Part shown: positions 29,238-38,249 of the stretch, in pieces
How positions within the stretch are numbered: position 1 is the first letter of the stretch
How the letters are laid out: every line of letters starts with the position of its first letter
Source of the DNA: Streptomyces kronopolitis
GTDB taxonomy: Bacteria; Actinomycetota; Actinomycetes; Streptomycetales; Streptomycetaceae
NCBI RefSeq assembly: GCF_014646275.1
Contig: NZ_BMND01000014.1
Location: 113,708-177,707 of the forward strand
Length of the DNA stretch: 64,000 bases
Direction: 5' to 3'
Notes under the pieces: generated by a model
Seen by the model: the letters and a program-made list of their open reading frames with translations, nothing else
What the model was told of the DNA's origin: nothing
The model's database searches: none
Translations under genes and position numbers: made by a program

Positions 29238-30332
29238 TCAGACGGCCCCGGGCGGTGCCGTCGAGCCTCTGATCTCCAGTGCCGGGGCGACGAGTTGGTG
29301 TCCCGCCGGGGCGTCCGGGCGGGCCATGCGGTCCAGGAGGCAGCGTGCCGCGCGCCGGCCGACCTCGTGACTGGCGTTGTTCACGGAGTTCAGCCAGAGG
29401 TGGCGGATGCGGGCGAGGTAGGTGTTGTCGTAGCCGACGAGGGACAGGTCGGCGGGGACGTCCAGGCCGAGTTCCTGGGCGGCGGACAGTGCGCCGACGC
29501 AGGAGATGTCGTTGAACGCGAAGACGGCGGTGGGGCGTTCGGTGGGGGTGCGGCGGGTGGTGCGCGGGGGGCCGAGCAGGCGGACGGCGGCGCGGTAGCC
29601 GCCCTCCTCGGTGCCGTCGCCGCTCTCCACGACGGCGTGCGCCGCCAGGCCGTGGGAGCGCATGGCGGTCTCGAAGCCGCGCCGGCGCCGCTCGCCGACC
29701 GGTCCCTGTCCGGCGATGTGGGCGATCCGGCGGTGGCCGAGGCCGATGAGGTGTTCGGTGGCGAGCCGGGCGCCGTGTTCGTCGTCGTTGGCGACGAGGT
29801 CGGTGTGCGGCAGGCGGGGTTCGTGGTTGCCGGCGATGACGGTCGGCAGCCGCTCGGCGGCCTCGGCGAGGCCGGTGGTGTCGGGAAGGGTGCCGACGAC
29901 GACGAGGCCGTCGACGCGCAGTTCCTGGAAGGTGCGCGCGAAGTCGTGGCCGGCGCGCCGGTCCAGCCGTCCGTCGGCCATCAGCATGCGCAGGTCGTGG
30001 GCCTGGAGCAGGGAGTTGAGGCCGTCGAGCACTTCGACGAACCAGGGGTTGCGCATGTCGTTGAGCAGGACGCCGACGGTGCGGGTGCGGCGGGCGACGA
30101 GGCTGCGGGCGGCGGCGTTGGGGCGGTAGCCGAGTTCGTCGATGGCGGCCAGCACGGCCTGCCGTTTGGCGTCGCTGACGCGTGGTGAGCCCTGGAGCAC
30201 GAGGGAGACCAGTGATTTGGAGACACCGGCGCGTGCGGCGACGCCGCGGATCGTCGGGGGGCGGTCCGCGCCCGGCCGGGTGCCGGGCCGTTCGCCGGGT
30301 GGCGCCTCGGCGCGCTTGTTGGACCGTTCCAT
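29238..30332 (-). CDS. LacI-family transcriptional regulator
   Basis: A 364-residue repressor. After a disordered 30-residue leader comes the HTH TIRGVAARAGVSKSLVSLVLQGSPRVSDAKR, the hinge ELGYRPNAAARSL, and a periplasmic-binding-protein-like effector domain (RTVGVLLNDMRNPWFVEVLDGL to PADLSLVGYDNTYLARI). Such proteins release DNA when a sugar or polyol binds. It faces the Gfo/Idh gene at 30522. The palindrome TTGGACCGTTCCAA lies between them, and a near copy overlaps this gene's own start codon, so it probably controls both. The ATG at 30332 is chosen for the GGAAGG upstream; an earlier GTG is possible. The inducer may be an inositol or related polyol, by context only. Confidence 0.92.
   Translation of the reverse strand: MERSNKRAEAPPGERPGTRPGADRPPTIRGVAARAGVSKSLVSLVLQGSPRVSDAKRQAVLAAIDELGYRPNAAARSLVARRTRTVGVLLNDMRNPWFVEVLDGLNSLLQAHDLRMLMADGRLDRRAGHDFARTFQELRVDGLVVVGTLPDTTGLAEAAERLPTVIAGNHEPRLPHTDLVANDDEHGARLATEHLIGLGHRRIAHIAGQGPVGERRRRGFETAMRSHGLAAHAVVESGDGTEEGGYRAAVRLLGPPRTTRRTPTERPTAVFAFNDISCVGALSAAQELGLDVPADLSLVGYDNTYLARIRHLWLNSVNNASHEVGRRAARCLLDRMARPDAPAGHQLVAPALEIRGSTAPPGAV
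30319..30332 (-). promoter_or_regulatory. LacI-type operator overlapping the regulator start codon
   Basis: TTGGACCGTTCCAT on the plus strand differs by one base from the intergenic palindrome at 30445-30458. Its last three bases are the complement of the ATG, so codons 1-5 (M-E-R-S-N) are written in operator sequence. Repressor bound here would block its own transcript. Confidence 0.65.
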
Positions 30333-30444
30333 GAACGGAAATCCTTCCACCGGTCCGGGAGGGCGTCAATGCGGCGCCGGAAAGCCCCTGCGGAATGGTT
30401 GACATGCGGAGATCGGGAGCTGCAAGGTGCCGGGGAAGAGAGCG

Positions 30445-30458
30445 TTGGACCGTTCCAA
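30445..30458 (+). promoter_or_regulatory. LacI-type operator in the divergent promoter region
   Basis: TTGGACCGTTCCAA is a near-perfect palindrome with arms TTGGA/TCCAA, typical of LacI-family sites. It lies downstream of a possible promoter, with TTGACA at 30399-30404 and weak CAAGGT at 30423-30428, and 64 bases before the oxidoreductase start. Confidence 0.75.
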
Positions 30459-30521
30459 TCGACGCGCCTGCGGCGAGGCCCCCGGCGCTCTCCCCCTCCC
30501 TCCCCGGAAAGGATCCGCCGC

Positions 30522-31553
30522 ATGAAGATCGGCCTGATCGGTACGGGGCGCATCGGCGCCTTCCACGCCCGGACCCTCCTCGGCGTCCCGGGCGTCACCG
30601 GCCTCGTGGTCGCGGATGTGGACACCGCGCGCGCCGCGTCGCTGGCGGACACCCTCGGCGTCCGTGCCGCGCCCGGCATCGAGGAGATGTACGCGGACGG
30701 CCTGGACGGGGTGGTGATCACCGCCGCGACCGGCGCGCACGCCCCGCTGATCCATCAGGCCCTGGATGCCGGGGTGCCGGTGTTCTGCGAGAAGCCGGTG
30801 GCGCCGGACGTGCCGGGCACCGTGGGCGTGGTGGAGCGGGCGCGGGCCTGCGGGGTGCCGGTGCAGATCGGTTTCCAGCGCCGCTTCGACGCGGGCTATC
30901 GCGCCGCCCGCGCGGCGCTGCGCTCCGGCGAGCTGGGCTGGCTGCACACCCTGCGCGCCTGCACCAGCGACCGGACGCCGCCGCCGGCCGCCTATATCCC
31001 CACTTCCGGGGGGCTGTTCCGGGACTGCAGCATCCATGACTTCGACATCCTGCGCTGGCTCACCGGCCGGGAGGTGGTCTGGGTCTGCGCCCAGGGCGCG
31101 AACCGCGGTGCGTCCTTCTTCGCCGACGGCGACGATGTCGACACCTGTGCGGCGCTGCTGCGCTTCGACGACGACACGCTGGCCACGGTCACGGCGACCC
31201 GCTACAACGGCGCGGGCCACGATGTCCGGCTGGAGGTGTGCGGGTCGGAGGGCACCCGTGTGGTGGGGCTGGACGACCGGGCGCCGCTGCCGTCCGCCGA
31301 GGCGGGGCTGTCGTGGCGGCGGGCGGCCGAGCCGTACGCCACGTTCATGGAGCGCTTCCATGACGCCTACGTCGCCGAGTTGGGCGCCTTCACCGAGGTC
31401 GCCGCGGGGCGGGTGGCGAGTCCGTGCGCGCCGGCGGAGGCGCTGGAGGCGCTGTATGTGGCGGAGGCGTGCGAGCGCTCGCGGCGTATGGGTGCGCCGG
31501 TGGCGGTGGCGGAGGTCCGGGCGGGTGCGGGCGGGGCGTTGTCGGGCGGCTGA
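30522..31553 (+). CDS. Gfo/Idh/MocA oxidoreductase, second inositol-dehydrogenase-like protein
   Basis: A 343-residue NAD(P)-dependent polyol or sugar dehydrogenase. It has the Rossmann motif KIGLIGTGRIGAFHARTL, the signature FCEKPVAPDVPG, and substrate-site motifs QIGFQRRFDAGYRAAR and RDCSIHDFDILRWLTG. These are closest to inositol 2-dehydrogenases and it resembles the iolG product of this locus, so it may oxidise an inositol isomer or inosose derivative. GGAAAGG precedes the ATG. A LacI-type operator and a divergently transcribed LacI regulator lie upstream, giving control separate from the main inositol arms. It ends six bases from the convergent DedA gene. Substrate not proven. Confidence 0.87.
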   Translation: MKIGLIGTGRIGAFHARTLLGVPGVTGLVVADVDTARAASLADTLGVRAAPGIEEMYADGLDGVVITAATGAHAPLIHQALDAGVPVFCEKPVAPDVPGTVGVVERARACGVPVQIGFQRRFDAGYRAARAALRSGELGWLHTLRACTSDRTPPPAAYIPTSGGLFRDCSIHDFDILRWLTGREVVWVCAQGANRGASFFADGDDVDTCAALLRFDDDTLATVTATRYNGAGHDVRLEVCGSEGTRVVGLDDRAPLPSAEAGLSWRRAAEPYATFMERFHDAYVAELGAFTEVAAGRVASPCAPAEALEALYVAEACERSRRMGAPVAVAEVRAGAGGALSGG

Positions 31554-31559
31554 GGGGCG

Positions 31560-32213
31560 TCAGTGCGCGGTCGCGGTGGACGGCCGGCCGCCGCCGCGCT
31601 CCTCCCCGTCGCTCTTGCGGGGCCCGCCGCCCTCGCTCTCGCCGCTCTCCTCCGGCGGGGTGCGCAGGGTGCGGCGGCGGGCGGCCCACTGGATCGCGGC
31701 GCCCACGGTGGCGACGGCACAGGAGACGCCGAAGCCGATGCCGGCGGCGTAGAGGGGGCGGCCGGCGGCGGCGCTGCCGAGGTAGCCGAGGCCGACGGAG
31801 TAGGTCGCCCAGCTCGCTTCGGCGATGGCGGCGCCGAGGGCGTATTTGCGCAGCGGGTAGCGCAGTACTCCGGAGGCCAGGGCGCCGGCGATCCGGCCGC
31901 TGGGCAGGAAGCGGACGACGATCACGAAGGGCAGGCCGTAGCGCTGGATGCGGCCGGAGGTCCAGTCGAGCAGGGCGCGGCGGCGGGGGTTGCGGCGCAT
32001 CCAGGAGCGGACGGGGCCGCCGAAGCGCCGTGCGCCCAGGTACATCAGCAGGTCGCCGAGGAGTGCGCTGCCGGCGACGACGACGAGGACGAGGGGCAGG
32101 AACGCCTCGCCGCGGGAGGCGAGGACGCCGGCGGTGACGAGCAGGGCGGAGTTGGGGACCAGTGGCGGCAGGGTGGTGAGCACCAGCAGGCCGTACAGGG
32201 CGAGTACGTCCAT
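31560..32213 (-). CDS. DedA-family membrane protein
   Basis: A 217-residue integral membrane protein of the DedA/SNARE-associated family, whose better-known members act as lipid flippases that recycle undecaprenyl phosphate or phospholipids. Motifs are LVLVVVAGSALLGDLLMYLGARRFG, followed by FVIVVRFLPSGRIAGALASGVLRYPLRKYALGAAIAE with the conserved Arg and Gly residues. Four or five helices are predicted, and a charged cytoplasmic tail of about 45 residues (SGESEGGGPRKSDGEERGGG) follows. It is divergent from the copper chaperone gene. Substrate unknown. Confidence 0.88.
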   Translation of the reverse strand: MDVLALYGLLVLTTLPPLVPNSALLVTAGVLASRGEAFLPLVLVVVAGSALLGDLLMYLGARRFGGPVRSWMRRNPRRRALLDWTSGRIQRYGLPFVIVVRFLPSGRIAGALASGVLRYPLRKYALGAAIAEASWATYSVGLGYLGSAAAGRPLYAAGIGFGVSCAVATVGAAIQWAARRRTLRTPPEESGESEGGGPRKSDGEERGGGRPSTATAH

Positions 32214-32334
32214 CCGGCCGCCTCCTCGGATTGGCCCCGAGTCCGTACCTTCCCAGGCTGACGTGTGGTGGGGCGTGCGGCAACGCGGTGCGGTGCGGCG
32301 CGTGGGGCGGTGTGCGGGGCGAAGGCTGGAATTG

Positions 32335-32351
32335 ATACCCCCTAGGGGTAT
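32335..32351 (+). promoter_or_regulatory. CsoR-type copper operator
   Basis: ATACCCCCTAGGGGTAT is a pseudo-palindrome matching the TACCC-N-GGGTA pattern bound by the copper-sensing repressor CsoR in Streptomyces. It lies 130 bases before the copper chaperone gene, and TATAAG overlapping its right end (32349-32354) could be the -10 box. CsoR would dissociate on binding Cu(I). Confidence 0.75.
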
Positions 32352-32480
32352 AAGCTGCCCAGGGTTGGCGGGTACCGGCAGTCGCATGGGCCACTCGCGG
32401 CTCGTGCGGCGCTCCGGCGCCTGGCGCCACCGCACGCACCAGCACCACTGCACGTATCGGCACCACAAGGAGAGTCCCCC

Positions 32481-32768
32481 ATGACCGAGAACAGCTCCCG
32501 CAGCACCCCGGAAGGCGCCGGCGAGGTCGGTGGCACCGACGACCGATCCGGCGAGGTGACCGCGACGTACAAGGTCACCGGCATGACCTGCGGGCACTGC
32601 GAGGGTGCGGTCTCGTCCGAGCTGGGCGAGCTGGCCGGGGTCAGCTCGGTGCAGGCGGTCGCGGCCAGCGGCCTGGTGACCGTTACCTCGAAGGCGCCCC
32701 TGGACGAGGAGGCCGTGCGCGCGGCCGTCGACGAGGCGGGGTACGAGCTGGTGGGGCAGGCGGGCTGA
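32481..32768 (+). CDS. CopZ-like copper chaperone (HMA domain)
   Basis: A 95-residue cytosolic protein. An acidic Ser/Gly leader of about 25 residues precedes one heavy-metal-associated domain: YKVTGMTCGHCEGAVSSELGEL, with the MxCxxC copper site, through VTVTSKAPLDEEAVRAAVDEAGYEL. Such chaperones carry Cu(I) to a P1B-type ATPase. A CsoR-type operator lies upstream, which supports copper induction. No copper ATPase follows within the window, so the chaperone stands alone here. The ATG follows AAGGAGAG. Confidence 0.93.
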   Translation: MTENSSRSTPEGAGEVGGTDDRSGEVTATYKVTGMTCGHCEGAVSSELGELAGVSSVQAVAASGLVTVTSKAPLDEEAVRAAVDEAGYELVGQAG

Positions 32769-33089
32769 CCGCGGCGCCACCTCCTCGCGCGGGGCGCGGG
32801 CCGGCTCGCCACGGGCGGGCGGATCCGCGCCCCGCGCACCACGGCTGTCAAGGCGGAGCACAAAAGCGCTCGGCCGCGCGACGGCCGGGTTGCCGGGGGT
32901 CGCGTGCGGAGCGCTTCGCGCGGTGTGCGGGTGCGCCGGGGCGGCCCCGGACGGGTCTTCGTAGTGGTCGGCGGCCTGCGGCCGGGAAATTTCACCTGGC
33001 CCTTACAACTGACACAACACCCATACCCCAGGGCCCCGATCTCCAGATCGGGGTGCTTGACCGCATTCGCCCGCATATGGCAAGAGACC
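32769..33089. other. Gene-less stretch after the copper chaperone
   Basis: No gene is supported. GGCCCCGATCTCC pairs imperfectly with downstream CCAGATCGGGGTGC near 33030-33055. TTGACC at about 33058 may be the -35 box of the structured transcript that follows. Confidence 0.4.
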
Positions 33090-33397
33090 CAGATCACACT
33101 CATTGGAACGTAACCATTGAGGGGGGTCGTGAGTCTAACCGGGCAGTGCAGGCACCCCGGCGGGGCTTGCACTGCACCAGCCGTGCAGATCTTGGGGGAT
33201 CGTGCCCGGCTACGCGTGGCCGGGGCGACGCGCCCGGGGAGCTTTGAGCGGCCCTCCCGAATGTGCGCGTCCCGGCAGATCGCGGTGCAACCCGAACGCC
33301 CGGACGGATCCCGTGGGGGGAATCCAACCGGGACAAGGGAAGCGCCCCGCGCTCTGGACCCGTGGGGGGATCCGGAGGCGGGGCGCTTTCTTCTTTG
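33090..33397 (+). ncRNA. Probable structured small RNA next to citrate synthase
   Basis: This region has no convincing protein but several strong structures on the plus strand. AGTGCAGGC pairs with GCTTGCACT (about 33144-33172) around an inner CCC/GGG stem, a GC-rich fold follows at about 33200-33240, and an intrinsic terminator with a real T tract closes it at 33340-33397. TTGACC near 33058 could provide a -35 box. Small RNAs have been reported next to citA in S. coelicolor as far as I recall, and this could be the equivalent. The 5' end is a guess. A short GTG-started frame (about 33129) also exists, so a regulatory leader peptide is the alternative. Confidence 0.4.
33340..33397 (+). terminator. 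Intrinsic terminator, plus strand
   Basis: AAGCGCCCCGC (33340-33350) pairs perfectly with GCGGGGCGCTT (33378-33388) and is followed by TCTTCTTTG, a clear T-rich tail. It ends a plus-strand transcript and, read the other way, could also serve the converging citrate synthase gene. Confidence 0.8.
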
Positions 33398-33432
33398 TCA
33401 GACCTCGGCGGCCCGGCGGCACAGGGCGGCCG

Positions 33433-34722
<1,290 letters not shown>

Positions 34723-34830
34723 GTCATCCCTCACCGACGTTGTGCCTCTTCTTCGAGGTGCCCTGACTGCCTATACCTTCCCCCATTTGAGACCTGGATG
34801 TGCACTCGGGGTCGGCCATAGGGCCTGGAA

Positions 34831-34847
34831 GCGGCACTCAGTGCCGC
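34831..34847. promoter_or_regulatory. 17-bp perfect palindrome between recD2 and citA
   Basis: GCGGCACT-C-AGTGCCGC is perfectly symmetrical, and an overlapping 8-bp inverted repeat GCACTCAG/CTGAGTGC extends to 34854. It could be an operator for citA or a terminator for recD2, both on the minus strand. Confidence 0.5.
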
Positions 34848-34900
34848 CTGAGTGCCCATCCTGCCCCTCTTCGCCCCGTATGGGAAAGAGGGGGGAGCCC

Positions 34901-37159
34901 TCACATCGCACCGGCGAGCCGGTGATCGAGCGCCGTGCACCGCCGACCGGCGGATACGGTGCGGACGGCCTGTCCGAGGGCCTTTCGGGAGCCGACCAGC
35001 ACCACGAGGCGCTTTGCCCGGGTCACGGCGGTATACAGCAGATTGCGCTGCAGCATCATCCAGGCACTGGTGGTGACCGGAATCACCACCGCTGGATATT
35101 CACTACCCTGCGAGCGGTGGATCGTCACGGCATAGGCGTGGGCGAGTTCGTCGAGTTCGTCGAAGTCGTAGGGCACCTCCTCGTCCTCGTCGGTGCGGAC
35201 GGTCAGCCGCTGCTCGTCCTGGTCCAGGGCGGTGACCACGCCGACGGTGCCGTTGAAGACGCCGTTGCTGCCCTTTTCGTAGTTGTTTCTGATCTGGGTG
35301 ACCTTGTCGCCGACGCGGAAGACCCGGCCGCCGACGCGGCGCTCGGGAAGATCGGGGCGGCCGGGGGTGACGGCCTGCTGGAGCAGGCCGTTCAGGGCGC
35401 CCGCCCCGGCGGGGCCGCGGTGCATCGGGGTGAGCACCTGGACGTCCCGGCGCGGGTCGAGGCCGAACTTCGCCGGGATCCGGCGGGCCACGACATCCAC
35501 GGTCAGCCGGCCCGCCTCCTCGGAGTCCTCCTCGGCGAACAGGAAGAAGTCCGGCAGGCCGTTCGTCAGGGGCGGCACGCCGGAGTTGATGCGGTGGGCG
35601 TTGGTGACCACCCCGGACTGCTGGGCCTGGCGGAAGATCCTGGTCAGCCGCACGGCCGGCACCGTCCCGCCCGCCACCCGGCCACCGCTCCCCTCCGGCG
35701 CGGCGCGCACGGGCCCTCCCGCGGCGAGCAGATCGCGCAGCACCTCGCCGGCGCCCACCGAGGGCAGCTGGTCGACATCGCCCACCAGCAGCAGATGGGC
35801 GCCGGGCGGCACCGCCTTGACGAGCTTGTTGGCGAGCAGCAGGTCCAGCATGGAGGCCTCGTCGACGACCACCAGATCGGCGTCCAGCGGGCGGTCCGCG
35901 TCATAGGCGGCGTCCCCGCCGGGCTTCAGCTCCAGGAGGCGGTGGACCGTGGAGGCCTCCGCCCCGGTCAGCTCCGCGAGGCGCTTGGCGGCGCGGCCGG
36001 TGGGCGCCGCCAGCACCACCTTGGCCTTCTTGGCGCGGGCCAGCTCGACGACGGAGCGGACCGTGAAGGACTTGCCGCAGCCGGGGCCGCCGGTGAGCAC
36101 CGCGACCTTCTCGGTCAGCGCCAGGCGCACCGCCTGCTGCTGCTCGGGGGCCAGCTCGGCGCCCGTCCGCCGCGCCAGCCAGGCCAGCGCCTTGTCCCAG
36201 GCCACGTCCCGGAACGCCGGCATCCGGTCCTCGTCGGTGCGCAGCAGCCGGGTCAGCCGGCCGGCCAGGGAGATCTCGGCGCGGTGGAACGGCACCAGGT
36301 AGACGGCGGTGACGGGCGCGCCGTCCTCGCTGCCGGGTACCTTCTCGCGGACCACGCCCTCGGGGTCGGCGGCCAGTTCGCCCAGGCAGTCGATGACCAG
36401 GCCGGTGTCCACCCCGAGCAACTTCACCGCGTCGGCGATCAGTTGCTCCTCGGGCAGGAAGCAGTGGCCCTGGTCGGTGGACTGCGACAGGGCGTACTGC
36501 AGGCCTGCCTTGACGCGGTCGGGGCTGTCGTGCGGGATGCCCACGGACTGCGCGATGCGGTCGGCGGTCAGGAAGCCGATGCCCCAGACGTCGGCGGCCA
36601 GGCGGTAGGGCTCGTTGCGGACGACGGAGATCGAGGCGTCGCCGTATTTCTTGTAGATGCGCACGGCGATGGAGGTGGACACCCCGACGCCCTGGAGGAA
36701 GACCATGACCTCCTTGATGGCCTTCTGCTCCTCCCACGCCGCGCCGATCAGCTTCGTGCGCTTGGGGCCGAGGCCGGGCACCTCGACCAGGCGCGCGGGC
36801 TCGGTCTCGATGACGTCGAGGGTGTCGGTGCCGAAGTGCTCGACGATGCGGTCCGCGATGCGCGGGCCGATGCCCTTGATCAGGCCGGAGCCCAGATAGC
36901 GGCGGATGCCCTGGATCGTGGCGGGCAGGACGGTGGTGTAGTTGTCGACGGTGAACTGCTTGCCGTATTGGGGGTGGGAGCCCCAGCGGCCCTCCATGCG
37001 CAGCGACTCGCCCGGCTGGGCGCCCAGCAGCGCGCCGACGACGGTCAGCAGATCGCCGGCGCCGCGGCCGGTGTCGACCCGCGCGACGGTGTAGCCGCTC
37101 TCCTCGTTGGCGTAGGTGATCCGCTCCAGGACCCCTTCGACGACGGCTGCGTTGACCAT
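34901..37159 (-). CDS. recD2: RecD2-type SF1B ATP-dependent DNA helicase
   Basis: A 752-residue 5'-3' DNA helicase of the RecD2 family, which acts without RecBC. The N-terminal region has an OB-like part and helix-hairpin-helix repeats (LIKGIGPRIADRIVEHFG, LVEVPGLGPKRTKLI, VWGIGFLTADRIAQ). Motif I is LTGGPGCGKSFT (about 357-364), then APTGRAAKRLAELTG (Ia), VVVDEASMLD (II), LVGDVDQLPSVGAGEVLRD (III), RLTRIFRQAQQSGVV (IV) and AHAYAVTIHRSQGSEYPAVVIP with LLYTAVTRAKRLVVLVG (V-VI). Length and motifs match the family. The ATG at 37159 is chosen because the in-frame stretch further upstream is shadow sequence from the next operon. Confidence 0.95.
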   Translation of the reverse strand: MVNAAVVEGVLERITYANEESGYTVARVDTGRGAGDLLTVVGALLGAQPGESLRMEGRWGSHPQYGKQFTVDNYTTVLPATIQGIRRYLGSGLIKGIGPRIADRIVEHFGTDTLDVIETEPARLVEVPGLGPKRTKLIGAAWEEQKAIKEVMVFLQGVGVSTSIAVRIYKKYGDASISVVRNEPYRLAADVWGIGFLTADRIAQSVGIPHDSPDRVKAGLQYALSQSTDQGHCFLPEEQLIADAVKLLGVDTGLVIDCLGELAADPEGVVREKVPGSEDGAPVTAVYLVPFHRAEISLAGRLTRLLRTDEDRMPAFRDVAWDKALAWLARRTGAELAPEQQQAVRLALTEKVAVLTGGPGCGKSFTVRSVVELARAKKAKVVLAAPTGRAAKRLAELTGAEASTVHRLLELKPGGDAAYDADRPLDADLVVVDEASMLDLLLANKLVKAVPPGAHLLLVGDVDQLPSVGAGEVLRDLLAAGGPVRAAPEGSGGRVAGGTVPAVRLTRIFRQAQQSGVVTNAHRINSGVPPLTNGLPDFFLFAEEDSEEAGRLTVDVVARRIPAKFGLDPRRDVQVLTPMHRGPAGAGALNGLLQQAVTPGRPDLPERRVGGRVFRVGDKVTQIRNNYEKGSNGVFNGTVGVVTALDQDEQRLTVRTDEDEEVPYDFDELDELAHAYAVTIHRSQGSEYPAVVIPVTTSAWMMLQRNLLYTAVTRAKRLVVLVGSRKALGQAVRTVSAGRRCTALDHRLAGAM

Positions 37160-37217
37160 GGACCGACGGTACCGCCGGGGTCTGACAGCGCGCCGCCGGC
37201 CGGGCTGCCGGCGCACC

Positions 37218-37252
37218 ATCGAGGGGCCCGTCCGATGGTCGGGCCCCTCGAT
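37218..37252. terminator. 13-bp terminator hairpin (second of a tandem pair)
   Basis: ATCGAGGGGCCCG pairs perfectly with CGGGCCCCTCGAT around a nine-base loop. With the hairpin at 37263-37309 it separates the sugar operon from recD2. Confidence 0.65.
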
Positions 37253-37262
37253 TCCCCCCTCC

Positions 37263-37309
37263 ACGCCGGTCCCGGATCCCCCCGGATCCTCCCCTTTCGG
37301 GACCGGCGT
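37263..37309. terminator. 12-bp terminator hairpin downstream of the DUF993 operon
   Basis: ACGCCGGTCCCG pairs perfectly with CGGGACCGGCGT across a 23-base loop, 83 bases after the TIM-barrel stop codon on the minus strand. Confidence 0.6.
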
Positions 37310-37391
37310 CAGCTTTGACTTCTGTGAACGGTCAACGGTTGTGCGGCGTCGCGGGGTTATTTCCGCACCGCCCGGGGCGGGCGCGCCGGGC

Positions 37392-38249
37392 TCATGCGAC
37401 GTGGCGGCGGAACCGGTCGACGATCTCCGCCAGGACCTCCGCGCCGTCCCTGGCCCACAGCGCCGGCTGGAAGATCTCCACCTCGACCGGGCCGCGGTAG
37501 CCGGCCGCCTCGACCCGGCGGCAAAACCACCGCAGGTCCACCGCGCCGTCCCCGAGCTGCCCCCGCCCCAGGAGGACGCCGGCCGGCAGCGGGGTGACCC
37601 AGTCGGCGAGTTGGAAGGCGGCGATCCGCGAGGCCGTGCCTCCGGCGGTGCCCGCGCGGTCGATCTGCGCGCCGACCGTGTCGTCCCACCACAGGTGGTA
37701 GGTGTCGATGACCACGCCGACCCGGTCGGCGGGGAAGCGTGCGGCGAGGTCCAGTGCCTGGGTGAGCGTCGAGACCACGCACCGGTCCGCCGCGTACATC
37801 GGGTGCAGCGGTTCGAGTGCCAGGCGCACGCCCCGCTCCGCCGCGTACGGCCCCAACTCGCCCAGGGCGTCCGCGATCCGCTCGCGGGCGCCGGCCAGGT
37901 CCCGGCTGCCGGCCGGCAGTCCGCCGGAGACCAGCACCAGGGTGTCCGTGCCGAGGGCGGCCGCCTCGTCGACGGCGGCGCGGTTGTCGTCCAGGGCGGC
38001 GGCCCGCTCGCCCGGGTCCGTCGCCGTGAGGAATCCGCCCCGGCACAGGCTGGTGACGCGCAGCTGGGCGTCCCGTACGAGCCGGGCGGCCGCGGCCACT
38101 CCGTACTCCTGGACGGGCGCCCGCCACAGGCCCACGCCCCGTACACCGGCCCGGGCGCAGCCGTCGGCCAGTTCGGGCAGCGACCACTGCCGGAGGGTCT
38201 GCTGGTTGAGGCTGAGCCGGTCCAGGAGCGCGGAGGGGGCGTCGCTCAT
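37392..38249 (-). CDS. Sugar-phosphate isomerase/epimerase-like TIM-barrel enzyme
   Basis: A 285-residue xylose-isomerase-like TIM-barrel protein. Visible motifs are RLSLNQQTLRQWSLPELADGCARAG, VTSLCRGGFLT, RLALEPLHPMYAADRC (metal-binding Glu), VGVVIDTYHLWWDD (Asp-His), and VEVEIFQPALWARDG (last Glu). It would isomerise or epimerise a keto-sugar. The ATG overlaps the stop of the DUF993 gene (ATGA), making it the third gene of a tightly coupled operon with a Gfo/Idh dehydrogenase. The operon looks like a catabolic route for a dehydrogenated sugar or polyol. Substrate unknown. Confidence 0.87.
   Translation of the reverse strand: MSDAPSALLDRLSLNQQTLRQWSLPELADGCARAGVRGVGLWRAPVQEYGVAAAARLVRDAQLRVTSLCRGGFLTATDPGERAAALDDNRAAVDEAAALGTDTLVLVSGGLPAGSRDLAGARERIADALGELGPYAAERGVRLALEPLHPMYAADRCVVSTLTQALDLAARFPADRVGVVIDTYHLWWDDTVGAQIDRAGTAGGTASRIAAFQLADWVTPLPAGVLLGRGQLGDGAVDLRWFCRRVEAAGYRGPVEVEIFQPALWARDGAEVLAEIVDRFRRHVA

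Noticed and set aside
34901..38146. An extended RecD2 of 1081 codons
   Set aside because: Residues before the ATG at 37159 are a shadow of the TIM-barrel gene and pass through two terminator hairpins.
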